Assembly: GCA_030632765.1 (NCBI GenBank)
Contig: DAOVUC010000156.1
Location: 1 to 5,096, forward strand
Length of the DNA: 5,096 bases
Direction of reading: 5' to 3'
Source of the DNA: Candidatus Dadabacteria bacterium
GTDB lineage: Bacteria > Desulfobacterota_D > UBA1144 > Nemesobacterales > UBA2774
The position numbers and the translations under genes were made by a program. The notes beneath the pieces are model-generated. The model ran no database searches and had not been told where the DNA came from. It saw nothing but the letters and a program-made list of their open reading frames with translations. Below are positions 1 to 5,096 of the stretch, one piece after another. Within the stretch, counting starts at the first letter, position 1, and every line of letters starts with the position of its first letter.

Positions 1-827
1 CAAAAGGATTTTGGGCTATTAACGTACCCTTCTTCCCGGTCGGGGACGGGAGCGTATCGGTAACTGTTGTTGATGAGAGAGCTAAAATAAACCTGAACGC
101 TCTAGTAGATTCTTCATCAAACCGAGTCGACCAACAAGTGCTAACAGAGTTGAGGGAATTATTCAGATTAGTTGAAGCGGACGACTCCAAATCCGAGCGA
201 TTTATTTCAAGTTTGGTAAACTGGGTTGATCAACCTATAAAAGGCGCACAGAACGATCAGGATTCAAACGGAGCTAATTCAGGATTTTATACAAGTCTAG
301 AGAACCCTTACACTATTAAGGACGGCACCCTTGACAGTGTTCAGGAAGTACGTTTAATTGACGGAATGGACGAAGAGTTTTTTAACAAAATAAAGGATTA
401 TGTTACAGTCTACCCTCGAGATAAGAAGATAAATTTCAGCACTGCCCCTAAAGTAGTAATTATGGCGGCAATTAAAGGTTCCACCGTTCCAGCAATCGAA
501 GGACAAGAGAATTCTAATACAAATGAAGTGTCTGACAACATGATTGAGCAAATAGCCGATGAAATTATTGATGCGAGAGAAGATCAGCCGGTTATCGATC
601 AAAAAAAAGCAAGAGAAATAGCGAGTGAAGTGGATTCCTCATCAGAGATAAGCGCTGGGTTGGTTGGTGTAACGCTCAACTCGGGCTATAGCGAGACCTT
701 CTCGGTTAAATCAGTCGGAAGCTTGGGAGACTCAAATCCTACAAAAAGAATAATCGAGGCTGTTCTAAGAAAAACCAATGAAAACAATCAAACCAAGGTA
801 AAGATAATCTCATGGAAAGAGCTTTAG
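1..827 (+). CDS. gspK: Type II secretion minor pseudopilin GspK (5' truncated by window edge)
   Basis: The reading frame is open from the first full codon (position 3), so the gene begins upstream of the window; the GTG at 138 is internal. The 274 visible residues fit the T2SS protein K family. They include an early Trp and beta segment, the hallmark DERAKINLNAL at fragment residues 24-34, and NWVD at 73-76. Then come GANSGFYTSL (the family's usual GAE-x-x-Y region, here with Asn for Glu), a TLDSVQEVRLIDG segment at about 109-121, INFSTAP at 143-149 and a terminal SWKEL. GspK normally caps the tip of the periplasmic pseudopilus together with GspI and GspJ. The family is usually a little over 300 residues, so the missing part should be the prepilin leader, the hydrophobic helix and the start of the globular domain. 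The stop overlaps the next gene's start by 16 nt. No gspL or gspM follows, although these are the usual next genes. Confidence 0.9.
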   Translation, partial: KGFWAINVPFFPVGDGSVSVTVVDERAKINLNALVDSSSNRVDQQVLTELRELFRLVEADDSKSERFISSLVNWVDQPIKGAQNDQDSNGANSGFYTSLENPYTIKDGTLDSVQEVRLIDGMDEEFFNKIKDYVTVYPRDKKINFSTAPKVVIMAAIKGSTVPAIEGQENSNTNEVSDNMIEQIADEIIDAREDQPVIDQKKAREIASEVDSSSEISAGLVGVTLNSGYSETFSVKSVGSLGDSNPTKRIIEAVLRKTNENNQTKVKIISWKEL

Positions 828-1963
828 AAAAACTCATACAGATCAGAGATGAACTCAAGGCCGGATACTATGAAAGAGATGATGTGATAGACGGAACCTT
901 CACAGCACTGCTCACAGATAATCATATGCTCCTTATAGGCCCACCGGGAACCGCAAAATCACAGCTTGTAAGTGAAGTCTGTAATAGAATTAACGGTACT
1001 CAATACTTTCAATGGCTACTTACAAAGTTTACAGCACCGGAAGAGCTTTTCGGAGCGGTTAGCCTTAAAGGACTTGAAAACGACGAATACAGAAGAGTTA
1101 CAAGCGGCAAATTACCGGAAGCTCACATTGTGTTTCTGGATGAGGTCTTTAAGGCAAGCTCTTCGATACTAAATACCCTTCTTACAGTTATGAATGAGAG
1201 AATTTACTATAACGGGACCGAAGTAAGTGAGATACCACTGATTTCTCTTTTTGGAGCCAGCAATGAACTCCCTTCAGAAGAAGACGAGTTAGAGGCTCTT
1301 TACGACAGATTTTTACTGAGATATGTAGTGGACTATATTAAAGAGGATTTTAGATTCTTAAAATTACTGCAAGGTGATGGGGCAAATTCAAACGAGACTG
1401 TTATTACCCCACAGGAGCTCGATTACTGTAAATCTCAAGCTATGAAAATAATTGTTCCTCCCAAAATATTAAAGCTCATAGGACGCATAAGAAAGGAGCT
1501 TAAGAAAAAGGGAATGACCCCCTCGGACAGAAGATACAAACAGAGTATCTCTGTGCTTAAAGCTAAAGCTTATCTCGACGGCAAAGAGGAAGTTTCAGAG
1601 GAAGATTTGAGGTTTTTGGAGAATGTTTTATGGAGAGATCCTGGAGAGAAAGCAGAAATCCAATCAGTTATTCACCAAGCACTTCATGGATACAAGGATA
1701 GGCTCAGGGAGCTTGTGATCCAGGCAAAGGAGCTTGAAGGATATAGCAGGCGGGAATGGGAAGATGAAGATATGCGCATCAAGGCCAATATTGAAGCCCA
1801 GACGAAACTAAAACAGATTGTGTTAAACGTAAATGATTTGATAGAAGAATGTGAACAAAGGGGAAAACAAACAGAGGAAGTTAGAAAAGCAAAAGACGAA
1901 ATTGAAGAAATACAAAAAGAAATCTTAGATAGGCTTATTTCCAGCAACGAGGAAATGGCTTAA
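812..1963 (+). CDS. MoxR-family AAA+ ATPase, RavA-like
   Basis: This 383-residue protein is an AAA+ ATPase of the MoxR class and reads closest to the RavA subgroup. Visible motifs are Walker A GPPGTAKS (43-50), Walker B IVFLDE (106-111), sensor 1 GASNE (148-152), an arginine-finger region ALYDRFLLR (162-170) and a sensor-2-like SDRRYKQS (238-245). After the ATPase and lid domains (to about 275), the C-terminus is a charged, probably helical or coiled-coil tail (about 280-380). MoxR ATPases act as chaperones that remodel or activate protein complexes, usually with a von Willebrand factor A partner. For RavA this partner is ViaA. No VWA gene follows here, because the next gene is on the opposite strand. 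The ATG lies inside the gspK 3' end (16-nt overlap) with only a weak upstream AAGG, so translation probably depends on coupling to gspK. The protein is shorter than E. coli RavA (about 500 residues). The family call is firm; the substrate is unknown. Confidence 0.9.
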   Translation: MERALEKLIQIRDELKAGYYERDDVIDGTFTALLTDNHMLLIGPPGTAKSQLVSEVCNRINGTQYFQWLLTKFTAPEELFGAVSLKGLENDEYRRVTSGKLPEAHIVFLDEVFKASSSILNTLLTVMNERIYYNGTEVSEIPLISLFGASNELPSEEDELEALYDRFLLRYVVDYIKEDFRFLKLLQGDGANSNETVITPQELDYCKSQAMKIIVPPKILKLIGRIRKELKKKGMTPSDRRYKQSISVLKAKAYLDGKEEVSEEDLRFLENVLWRDPGEKAEIQSVIHQALHGYKDRLRELVIQAKELEGYSRREWEDEDMRIKANIEAQTKLKQIVLNVNDLIEECEQRGKQTEEVRKAKDEIEEIQKEILDRLISSNEEMA

Positions 1964-2006
1964 AGCAGATTTAATGCAATTTAACTAAATCATACTTAAG
2001 AATAAA

Positions 2007-3026
2007 TTAACTCCCGATTTTCAAAAGCACTTTTCCATAACTTTGACGACTTTCTATATACCTGTGAGCTTGAGAAGCTCCCTCAAATGGAAAGACTTTT
2101 CCAATTACGGGTTTAATATTGTGTTTTTCAACAAAATCCTTTAAATCACTTAAAATATACTCCATTTGCTTAGGTTCCTCTTCTAGTAAATAACCCAGAT
2201 GAGACGACATAACAGCCACTGACTTTTGAGCAAGTTTACCAACATTAACTCTGGGTATATCCCTCCATGTTTGAATCCAGGAAAGAGGGTTCCACTTTTT
2301 CAAATCCAGGCTAGCAAACCCGGCCACCACTAATCTCCCAAAGGGATTTAAAACATCCAGACTCTTCTTAAATACCCTCCCGCCCACCATTTCTAATACG
2401 ATATCCACTCCACCCGTATCCCCTAAGAGGTCTATAAAACAATTGGGATCACGATAGTTATATCCATTGGTTGCACCAAAAGATTTTATCAATTCAATTT
2501 TCTCCTCGCTCCCGGCCATTCCATATACTCTGCATCCAAAGCGAGAAGCAATCTGTACTGCAGCCGTTCCTACACCCCCACCGGCAGCGGTAATAAGAAC
2601 ATTATCCCCGGGACTGATTTTTGCCATCTTAACAAGCGAAACCCATGCAGTCATATAATTAACCAGAAATGAAGCACTCTCCTCCATGCTGTAAGTTTCT
2701 AACACTGGAACTACCCGCTCCCCAGGAACTACAATTTTCTCGGCATAAGTCCCGCATTTAGTTCCAACCATAACCTTTTGTCCGACTTTTAGATTACTTA
2801 TGCCTGACCCAAGCTCGTCAATTATGCCGGATGCCTCCATGCCCAATATATAGGGACGTTTTAGTGCCCATCCGTAAAGCCCCTTCCGCGAAAGAATCTC
2901 GGCATAATTTATCCCCGCGTAATTTATTTTAATTCGCACCTCTCCACTCCCAGGCTCAGGCTCTTTAACATCTGTTGGGACCAGCAGCTCAGGTCCGCCT
3001 GTTTTATTAAGAACTATTGCTCTCAT
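2007..3026 (-). CDS. Zinc-free MDR oxidoreductase (quinone oxidoreductase / VAT-1-like)
   Basis: This 339-residue protein belongs to the medium-chain dehydrogenase/reductase superfamily. The N-terminal GroES-like domain carries the quinone-oxidoreductase motifs AGINYAEILSRKGLY (37-51) and LGMEASG (61-67). The catalytic-zinc ligands of alcohol dehydrogenases (Cys, and His in GHE) are replaced there, so a zinc-independent enzyme is expected. The Rossmann domain has the nucleotide-binding AAGGGVG at 147-153. The closing region (SSHLGYLLEEEP at 274-285, then KPVIGKVFPFEGASQAHRYIES) recalls the VAT-1/QOR branch. The likely reaction is NAD(P)H-dependent reduction of quinones or enones in the cytoplasm; the substrate cannot be read from sequence. 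The ATG is preceded by a weak, distant GAGAAG (complement of 3038-3043, 11 nt away). It is divergent from the lipoprotein gene and convergent with the MoxR gene across a 43-nt spacer. It appears to be a single-gene unit. Confidence 0.88.
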   Translation of the reverse strand: MRAIVLNKTGGPELLVPTDVKEPEPGSGEVRIKINYAGINYAEILSRKGLYGWALKRPYILGMEASGIIDELGSGISNLKVGQKVMVGTKCGTYAEKIVVPGERVVPVLETYSMEESASFLVNYMTAWVSLVKMAKISPGDNVLITAAGGGVGTAAVQIASRFGCRVYGMAGSEEKIELIKSFGATNGYNYRDPNCFIDLLGDTGGVDIVLEMVGGRVFKKSLDVLNPFGRLVVAGFASLDLKKWNPLSWIQTWRDIPRVNVGKLAQKSVAVMSSHLGYLLEEEPKQMEYILSDLKDFVEKHNIKPVIGKVFPFEGASQAHRYIESRQSYGKVLLKIGS

Positions 3027-3048
3027 AATAAGAATTACTTCTCTTAGA

Positions 3049-3077
3049 TTGAAAAGATAAGTATTCTAGCTTATTAT
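3049..3077 (+). promoter_or_regulatory. Candidate sigma70-type promoter for the lipoprotein gene
   Basis: TTGAAA (3049-3054) and TATTAT (3072-3077) are separated by 17 nt, and each matches its consensus at 5 of 6 positions. Transcription would start near 3084, giving a leader of about 56 nt before the ATG at 3140. The -35 box lies in the 5' leader of the divergent oxidoreductase gene. This is sequence matching only. Confidence 0.55.
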
Positions 3078-3139
3078 GATACATCTAATTAGGGAACAGA
3101 ACTAATCAAAAAAACAAATTTATACAGAGGCGGTGAATA

Positions 3140-3421
3140 ATGAAAAGATTGGTAATTGCAGTAGCGGCTTTTGTATTATTTGCATGTGGTAACCCACTTG
3201 TAATCCAGACTCTCCAAGAACAATCGGTTGGCCAGATTACTACATGCAACGCGAACCATATAGAGGTAATTCAGCATAATATTAAAGAGGATGGAAGCGC
3301 TACATGGACGGCTCTTTGCCAGGGAAGAACTTATAGCTGCCAACGTGCAGCAGGTACAGGTAACAATCTTGAGAACGCTGAGGTAAGCTGCACCGAGATG
3401 GAATCACAAATGCCTGAGTAA
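3140..3421 (+). CDS. Small cysteine-rich lipoprotein of unknown function
   Basis: This 93-residue protein begins with a typical lipoprotein signal: MKR, a hydrophobic stretch LVIAVAAFVLFA, and Cys16 in the lipobox LFAC. Gly follows at +2, which is consistent with outer-membrane sorting; Phe at -2 of the lipobox is slightly unusual. The mature domain of about 78 residues has four further cysteines (36, 60, 67, 84), enough for two disulfides. The core pattern is TTC, then HIEVIQHNI, then WTALCQGRTYSC. It resembles small cysteine-patterned exported proteins I recall from deltaproteobacteria, often annotated only as hypothetical. I do not assign a function. Start choice is good: AGAGG at 3126-3130 lies 9 nt before the ATG, and a strong promoter candidate sits at 3049-3077. 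The gene converges on the thioesterase gene with only 7 nt between them. Confidence 0.8.
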   Translation: MKRLVIAVAAFVLFACGNPLVIQTLQEQSVGQITTCNANHIEVIQHNIKEDGSATWTALCQGRTYSCQRAAGTGNNLENAEVSCTEMESQMPE

Positions 3422-3423
3422 TT

Positions 3424-3446
3424 GATGCTTAAGGTTCTTCAGCATC
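3424..3446. other. Hairpin spanning a convergent gene junction
   Basis: GATGCT (3424-3429) pairs with AGCATC (3441-3446). After one T-C mismatch, AAG (3431-3433) pairs with CTT (3437-3439) around a GTT loop. It lies at the junction of the lipoprotein (+) and thioesterase (-) genes and covers the thioesterase stop and last codons. No U-tract follows on either strand, so it is not a canonical intrinsic terminator. It could still pause polymerase or protect both 3' ends. Confidence 0.35.
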
Positions 3447-3914
3447 CCGAACTTGTCGTTCTTTAGCTCTCTGTTTGATATTTTCTCCAATCTTCCAGTA
3501 TTTCTTATCCTCTTCGGAGGTGACTTTAAGTGTTGGGACTTCTCTAGGCTCGCCGTCAGAAGTAATAGCTACAAATACTAAATACCCCCGGCAGCTAAAA
3601 TCCTTTTGAGAGCTAAATTTCCCTACCCTGTAAAGATCCACCTTAACGACCATTGAAGTACGGGCAGTATGAATTACCTTTGCTTTAAGCTCAACAATAT
3701 CTCCTACTTTTATAGGTTTTCTAAAATCCACGGCATCCATAGACACCGTAACAACATCCTCATTGGCAAATCTCATGGCCGCCATAGCTCCCGTTATATC
3801 CATAAGCTCTAGCACCCTACCGCCAAAAATCGTGCCATAGTGATTCGCATGGGTGGGAATAACCAGCTCAGAGTTAGTAACCTCAATAGCTTCTTTTAAT
3901 TGATCATTTTGCAA
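3429..3914 (-). CDS. Acyl-CoA thioesterase (hotdog fold, YciA/YkhA/BFIT type)
   Basis: This 161-residue single-hotdog protein should hydrolyse acyl-CoA to free fatty acid and CoA in the cytoplasm. Family signatures are visible: HANHYGTIFGGRVLELMD (22-39) with Asn24, the FGG turn and the likely catalytic acid Asp39. These are followed by VVTVSMDAVDFRKPIKVGD (54-72), TSMVVKVDLY (86-95) and the strand YLVFVAI (111-117) ending in GEPREVP (121-127). A Lys/Glu-rich tail (about 131-161) closes the protein, and the total length is normal for the family. The start is TTG at 3914, chosen because an excellent GGAGG lies 7 nt upstream; the next in-frame Met (38) would destroy the motif. It lies 90 nt downstream of the methyltransferase gene on the same strand. 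That gap holds a possible promoter and an inverted repeat, so it may be transcribed on its own. Chain-length preference is not readable. Confidence 0.9.
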   Translation of the reverse strand: MQNDQLKEAIEVTNSELVIPTHANHYGTIFGGRVLELMDITGAMAAMRFANEDVVTVSMDAVDFRKPIKVGDIVELKAKVIHTARTSMVVKVDLYRVGKFSSQKDFSCRGYLVFVAITSDGEPREVPTLKVTSEEDKKYWKIGENIKQRAKERQVRDAEEP

Positions 3915-3921
3915 TGAAGAA

Positions 3922-3926
3922 CCTCC
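3922..3926 (-). promoter_or_regulatory. Shine-Dalgarno GGAGG that fixes a TTG start
   Basis: The minus strand reads CGGAGG, then seven bases (TTCTTCA), then TTG. This near-ideal ribosome-binding site is the reason for placing the thioesterase start at the TTG at 3914-3912, since no in-frame ATG occurs nearby. Confidence 0.75.
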
Positions 3927-3943
3927 GGAAATCTTCCATAAAT

Positions 3944-3964
3944 TCTGTAAACAATTTCTACAGA
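3944..3964. repeat. Inverted repeat TCTGTA-N9-TACAGA upstream of the thioesterase gene
   Basis: This is a perfect 6-bp inverted repeat with a 9-nt centre, located 18 nt upstream of the thioesterase Shine-Dalgarno site. It sits just downstream of a candidate minus-strand -10 box, at the expected transcription start, which is a typical repressor-operator position. The spacing (CTGT-N11-ACAG) does not fit the E. coli LexA box (CTGT-N8-ACAG). It has no U-tract on either strand, so a terminator for the methyltransferase gene is unlikely. Confidence 0.4.
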
Positions 3965-3965
3965 T

Positions 3966-3993
3966 ATACTAGACAATCAAATAGCATTTTCAA
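3966..3993 (-). promoter_or_regulatory. Candidate promoter for the thioesterase gene
   Basis: On the minus strand, TTGAAA (complement of 3988-3993) is followed after 16 nt by TAGTAT (complement of 3966-3971). The -35 is a 5/6 match and the -10 a 4/6 match. Transcription would start near 3959, within the inverted repeat. The region is AT-rich, so a chance match is possible. Confidence 0.35.
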
Positions 3994-4004
3994 ATTAATA
4001 ACGG

Positions 4005-4667
4005 TCAAATGTTACCAAAAACAATTAAATGTCTATCAGTAACCTGAAGAACATCCAAATTACTTAAATCTTCCTTAGCCAATTGCTCCCTCACTTCATC
4101 AACCTCAAAAGCAGCTAGAAGGGAATTATAAAAATCCCTTTGCAGAATTTCAGGCTCATACTTTACGTACAGATCTCTTAGTCTTTGTGCCTCTTCAATT
4201 GTGTCGGGTCTTAGGAGATCCATAATAAATATATAGGTCTCAGGCGATGAGAGTTCTTTTATTTTATTCCAGAAAACCAGTGGTTCAGGAATGTGATGCA
4301 ATAGACTGTTGCTGATTATAAGATCGTATTGCGTGGTTGAATTAAAGTCCTGGATCATACTGTGAATAAAATTTATTCTTCCATGAAGCCAAGGTTTTCC
4401 CTCTAATATATCTTCAGCAAACTTAAGCATTTCCCCGGAGCCGTCTACTGCATCTATTGTCGCCTTGGGAAAGGCTTTTGTAAGCTTAAATGTTATATCT
4501 CCCGGACCACATCCTAAATCTAGTACCGATCTTGCTTCATATAGAGTAGAGCAATAGTGTTTGAGCAAGTCAATAAAGTTGGAATGGGGTTCCTCAAAAT
4601 CAGCCTCGGCATAAGCACTAACCTGCTCAGGCTCAATCATTAGTTCTGGTTCAAGTAATCTATTCAT
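4005..4667 (-). CDS. Class I SAM-dependent methyltransferase
   Basis: This 220-residue Rossmann-fold methyltransferase has motif I VLDLGCGPGD (48-57) for the SAM methionine/adenosyl site. The acidic residue closing strand 2 is at 72-76 (DAVDG), expected to bind the ribose hydroxyls. Motif IV, at 115-125, reads DLIISNSLLHH, and IFIMDLLRP follows at 146-154. The N-terminal PELMIEPEQVSAYAEADFEEPH and the C-terminal RDFYNSLLAAF (178-187) and VTDRHLIVFG (209-218) look characteristic of a conserved bacterial subgroup whose substrate I do not know. The double-His SLLHH resembles small-molecule methyltransferases (type 11/25 families) more than rRNA or DNA enzymes. The ATG is preceded by AGGA (complement of 4674-4677) with 6-nt spacing. 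It is divergent from the small gene at 4766 across a palindrome-bearing spacer, and may be co-transcribed with the thioesterase gene. Confidence 0.85.
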   Translation of the reverse strand: MNRLLEPELMIEPEQVSAYAEADFEEPHSNFIDLLKHYCSTLYEARSVLDLGCGPGDITFKLTKAFPKATIDAVDGSGEMLKFAEDILEGKPWLHGRINFIHSMIQDFNSTTQYDLIISNSLLHHIPEPLVFWNKIKELSSPETYIFIMDLLRPDTIEEAQRLRDLYVKYEPEILQRDFYNSLLAAFEVDEVREQLAKEDLSNLDVLQVTDRHLIVFGNI

Positions 4668-4722
4668 ACTAAATCCTATGAAGTATTCTGGATATAAATT
4701 TGAAAGTGTTTATTTTCTCTGA

Positions 4723-4740
4723 ATATTTATTCATAAATAT
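4723..4740. repeat. Perfect 18-nt AT-rich palindrome between divergent genes
   Basis: ATATTTAT (4723-4730) and ATAAATAT (4733-4740) are exact inverted 8-bp arms around a TC centre. It lies in the 98-nt spacer between the methyltransferase (-) and small protein (+) genes. A dimeric regulator could bind here and act on both genes. A TTGAAA at 4700-4705 lies 18 nt before TATTTA, so the palindrome could overlap a weak plus-strand -10 region. Palindromes arise more easily by chance in AT-rich DNA. Confidence 0.4.
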
Positions 4741-4751
4741 CTCGCGAAATC

Positions 4752-4755
4752 GGAG
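4752..4755 (+). promoter_or_regulatory. Shine-Dalgarno GGAG supporting the ATG start at 4766
   Basis: GGAG lies 10 nt before the ATG at 4766. The alternative in-frame TTG at 4700 has no purine-rich site in front of it. Using it would place the palindrome and the AT-rich spacer inside the coding sequence. Confidence 0.5.
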
Positions 4756-4765
4756 TAAAAACAAC

Positions 4766-4990
4766 ATGACAGATAATTTAAGTTCTTCAAAAGTGATTGA
4801 GCTAATGCAGATCGGATTCAGCGTATCCGTTGACGCAACAGAACACGAAGAAGAGATAGAATCATTTCTGGAAACCGCAATAATGTTTAACTCCACACTA
4901 GTTCTTAGAAATATGCCCGAGTCCTTGCTAGATCAGAAATTTCTTAAGAAGCTAAAAGCACATTCTCACAAAATTATTATCGAGACATAA
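4766..4990 (+). CDS. Small conserved-looking alpha/beta protein, function unknown
   Basis: This 74-residue protein starts at the ATG preceded by GGAG; the frame stays open back to a TTG at 4700, but those codons look like leader DNA. By eye the layout is beta-alpha-beta-alpha-beta. The strand FSVSVDA is followed by an acidic helix (EHEEEIESFLETAIMF), the strand STLVLRN, a helix (PESLLDQKFLKKLKAH) and the short terminal strand KIIIET. There is no signal peptide, membrane segment or cysteine, so it is probably a soluble cytoplasmic protein. It vaguely recalls short bacterial proteins of the DA...L..A...GA.L.L...L..I pattern, which are usually unnamed. I do not assign a function. It is divergent from the methyltransferase gene, and its stop lies 1 nt from the stop of the minus-strand gene at the right edge. 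Confidence 0.65.
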   Translation: MTDNLSSSKVIELMQIGFSVSVDATEHEEEIESFLETAIMFNSTLVLRNMPESLLDQKFLKKLKAHSHKIIIET

Positions 4991-4991
4991 A

Positions 4992-5096
4992 TCAGACTGC
5001 TAATATATCGCAGTAATAAAAACGTCCGTCCCTTAGGGCAATTTCACCTAATTGGTGTCCGATCCTGTTTTTAAAAATCGGCCCGTCGTAAACAAA
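4992..5096 (-). CDS. C-terminal end of an unidentified protein (5' part beyond window)
   Basis: Read on the minus strand from the window edge, the sequence is open for 34 codons and ends with TGA (complement of 4992-4994). The residues look protein-like: FVYDGPIFKNRIGHQLG, then EIALRDGRFYYCDILAV. They mix hydrophobic and aromatic positions with Gly turns, as expected for the terminal beta hairpin of a globular enzyme. The start lies outside the window, so neither length nor domains can be judged, and I do not recognise the family. Its stop is one base from the stop of the small plus-strand gene. The main alternative is a chance open frame, which 34 codons cannot exclude, but the composition and the snug convergent fit argue for a real gene. 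Confidence 0.6.
   Translation of the reverse strand, partial: FVYDGPIFKNRIGHQLGEIALRDGRFYYCDILAV

Noticed and set aside
35..51. GC-rich CCCG...CGGG hairpin near the left edge
   Set aside because: It lies inside conserved gspK coding sequence and has a short stem with no U-tract; its composition is explained by the Pro/Gly codons.
601..608. Run of eight A within gspK as a possible programmed frameshift or decayed gene
   Set aside because: The frame continues intact to the conserved SWKEL ending, so there is no sign of frameshifting or disruption.
138..827. A 229-codon frame beginning with GTG at 138 taken as a complete gene
   Set aside because: The same frame is open to the window start and encodes the DERAKINLNAL block of GspK upstream of the GTG, so this is an internal codon of a truncated gene.
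1684..1947. Opposite-strand open frames inside the MoxR, gspK and oxidoreductase genes
   Set aside because: They are Ser/Leu/Phe-rich shadows of well-supported genes, with no ribosome-binding sites or recognisable domains.
3085..3106. CTAATTAG palindrome and ATTAG-N9-CTAAT inverted repeat just after the lipoprotein promoter
   Set aside because: The arms are only 5-8 bp in very AT-rich DNA, as expected by chance. It is kept as a note because it lies right at the predicted transcription start.
3944..3964. LexA/SOS box upstream of the thioesterase gene
   Set aside because: The CTGT and ACAG half-sites are 11 nt apart rather than 8, and the gene is not a typical SOS target.
4996..5014. ACTGC-N9-GCAGT hairpin as a terminator of the small plus-strand gene
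   Set aside because: It has a 5-bp stem with no U-tract on either strand and falls inside the coding sequence of the right-edge minus-strand gene.
5068..5084. TTTTTAAAAA with flanking CCGAT/ATCGG as a terminator or repeat
   Set aside because: It sits inside the open minus-strand frame (Ile-Phe-Lys-Asn codons) and has no terminator architecture.

Overview
The window looks like an ordinary chromosomal stretch from a Gram-negative (diderm) bacterium. The evidence is a type II secretion minor pseudopilin (GspK) at the left edge and a small exported lipoprotein with an outer-membrane-type lipobox. Base composition is moderately AT-rich. The methyltransferase and the cysteine-patterned lipoprotein remind me of proteins from deltaproteobacteria-like lineages. 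That placement is recollection and inference, and no 16S rRNA or other marker gene is present to confirm it. I see no tRNA, rRNA, CRISPR array, insertion sequence or phage gene.

Layout. Positions 1-1963 (+) hold the 3' part of gspK, overlapping by 16 nt a MoxR/RavA-type AAA+ ATPase. Positions 2007-3026 (-) encode a zinc-free quinone oxidoreductase/VAT-1-like MDR enzyme. A divergent spacer with a good sigma70-type promoter (3049-3077) leads into a 93-residue lipoprotein (3140-3421, +). Next come a hotdog-fold acyl-CoA thioesterase (3429-3914, -, TTG start) and a class I SAM-dependent methyltransferase (4005-4667, -). A second divergent spacer carries a perfect 18-nt AT-rich palindrome and leads into a 74-residue small protein (4766-4990, +). 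At the right edge, the last 34 codons of another minus-strand gene (4992-5096) run out of the window; the fragment is too short to look like a gene at first sight.

How the genes work together. Only gspK and the ATPase are clearly coupled, by overlap on the same strand. This suggests, without proving it, that the MoxR-type ATPase is co-expressed with, and may act on, the type II secretion apparatus. The remaining genes alternate in strand and look like independent housekeeping units: redox, acyl-CoA hydrolysis, methylation and an envelope lipoprotein. Three convergent gene pairs (spacers of 43, 7 and 1 nt) lack recognisable U-tract terminators. No gene-free stretch exceeds about 115 bases.

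I found no clear new multi-gene system. The points most worth a second look are the GspK-MoxR overlap without GspL, GspM or a VWA partner, the truncated right-edge gene, and two inverted repeats placed like operators.
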